Assembly: GCF_900177345.1 (NCBI RefSeq)
Contig: NZ_FWZT01000003.1
Location: 1-64,000, forward strand
Source of the DNA: Pseudobacteriovorax antillogorgiicola
GTDB lineage: Bacteria; Bdellovibrionota_B; Oligoflexia; Oligoflexales; Oligoflexaceae
DNA length: 64,000 bases
Direction: 5' to 3'
Position 1 is the first letter of the stretch; each line of letters starts with the position of its first letter. A model generated the notes under the pieces. That model saw only the letters and a program-made list of their open reading frames with translations, made no database searches and was not told the DNA's origin. Shown in pieces: positions 63,386-64,000 of the stretch. The position numbers and the translations under genes are program-made.

Positions 63386-64000
63386 TTAGTCACGGCTTTG
63401 CAACTTAGACAAGAGTCTCAGGATTTCTAGATATAACCAGATGAGAGTGACAAGCAAGCCAAATGCACCGAACCACTCCATGTATTTTGGAGCACCGCTT
63501 TCGGCACCTGCTTCAATAAAATCGAAGTCCATGACAAGATTCAATGCTGCAATGACCACAACGAATAAACTGAAACCGATTCCTATGGCTCCTGACTCAT
63601 GGATATAAGGGACTGTAACACCAAAAAACCCTAAAATAATCTGCAGCAAGTAAAACAAGGCGATACCACCAGTAGCAGCTGTAATTCCCAACTTGAAATT
63701 TTCCGTCGCCTTGATCAAACCAGATTTATAAGCCATCAGAAGGGCAATAAACACCATCATCGTGAGCCCTACCGCCTGAACGACAATTCCAGGGAACCTA
63801 AGCTCAAACATTGCTGAAATACCACCAAGAAATAGCCCTTCAAGACCCGCATAGAGAGGCACTGTATATGGCGACCACTGCTTCTTGAATATGGTAACCA
63901 GGGCAACGATAAACCCTCCAATCGAACCTCCCCAGATATAGCCCATAGGAGGGACTGGTTCCGCCTGACCGAAAAAACGCTCCCAGACAAACATGGCGGC
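63386..64000 (-). CDS. Bax inhibitor-1/YccA family membrane protein (N-terminus outside window)
   Basis: At least 204 residues, six or seven transmembrane helices, with the family features LYAGLEGLFLGGISAMFE, a FPGIVVQAVGLT segment, the SALNLVMDFDFIE-like stretch LNLVMDFDFIEAGAESGAP and a C-terminal WLYLEILRLLSKL end. Proteins of this class usually have 30-40 more residues before the VPPMGYIWGG region, and the frame is open to the window edge, so the true start lies beyond 64000. Members influence membrane-protein turnover and ion leakage; the function in this organism is unknown. Confidence 0.88.
   Translation of the reverse strand, partial: AAMFVWERFFGQAEPVPPMGYIWGGSIGGFIVALVTIFKKQWSPYTVPLYAGLEGLFLGGISAMFELRFPGIVVQAVGLTMMVFIALLMAYKSGLIKATENFKLGITAATGGIALFYLLQIILGFFGVTVPYIHESGAIGIGFSLFVVVIAALNLVMDFDFIEAGAESGAPKYMEWFGAFGLLVTLIWLYLEILRLLSKLQSRD

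Noticed and set aside
1-64000. CRISPR arrays, insertion sequences, integrases, phage genes, toxin-antitoxin pairs.
   Set aside because: Looked for on both strands; no regularly spaced repeats, transposase or integrase motifs were seen, even at the edges of the A+T-rich cluster.

Overview
This window comes from a Gram-negative bacterium with an LPS-type outer membrane. It carries bamA, a Skp/OmpH chaperone, lpxA, an lpxB-like gene, an msbA-like gene and lolCD. The gene style (very many signal-transduction proteins, large lipoproteins of unknown function, a single LolC/E-type permease) would fit the Bdellovibrionota/Oligoflexia or a deltaproteobacterial relative; that placement is inference. 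The housekeeping parts look near 50% GC by eye. No tRNA, rRNA, CRISPR array, insertion sequence or prophage was recognised.

Region by region. 98-7350 (all minus): a C-terminally truncated S9 peptidase lipoprotein, a 7TMR-DISM-type sensor kinase overlapping a class II glutamine amidotransferase, 5-formyltetrahydrofolate cyclo-ligase and a secreted oligoendopeptidase F. 7612-18301 (minus): an envelope-building block in transcription order lolC-lolD-bamA-ompH-fabZ, a 251-bp gap with a terminator-like hairpin, then lpxA-lpxB-msbA and an acidic membrane protein. lpxD is absent from its usual place. 18704-28454: an epimerase-SRPBCC fusion, a three-gene sensory unit (two periplasmic binding proteins plus a CheA-like Hpt kinase), a RegB/RegA-type redox two-component pair, and an exonuclease-GIY-YIG fusion whose exonuclease motifs look degenerate. 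28607-39925: leuS, a CPA1 antiporter, a chemoreceptor with a neighbouring solute-binding protein, a DUF1295 protein, gloB, a LysR regulator and an unlisted 52-residue Pmp3/YqaE protein. 40168-50636: a CYP102-like P450, a KefB-type antiporter and several secreted or lipid-anchored proteins of unknown function, including a lipoprotein/HEAT-repeat pair.

The most unusual part is 50733-59853, which is visibly more A+T-rich (roughly 40% GC by eye). One minus-strand operon encodes a TauD-like oxygenase with an HxE iron motif, a GNAT-like protein, a PaaK-like ligase, a free-standing acyl carrier protein, a second AMP-forming ligase, a cupin protein, a class I/II PLP aminotransferase and finally a small secreted protein. 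A divergent arm encodes a DUF3626 protein and a prolyl-4-hydroxylase-like oxygenase. I read this as a compact pathway built from stand-alone enzymes, without a multimodular NRPS or PKS, that makes a modified acyl or amino-acid product. The product cannot be named from sequence.

59850-64000 returns to ordinary genes: a ClC-family protein, two small hypothetical genes, a DUF1993 protein and the start-truncated end of a Bax-inhibitor-1/YccA family gene.

The genome uses translational coupling heavily. 4-base NTGA overlaps (ATGA, GTGA and TTGA) join many gene pairs, and several starts are TTG or GTG, supported by Shine-Dalgarno sequences.
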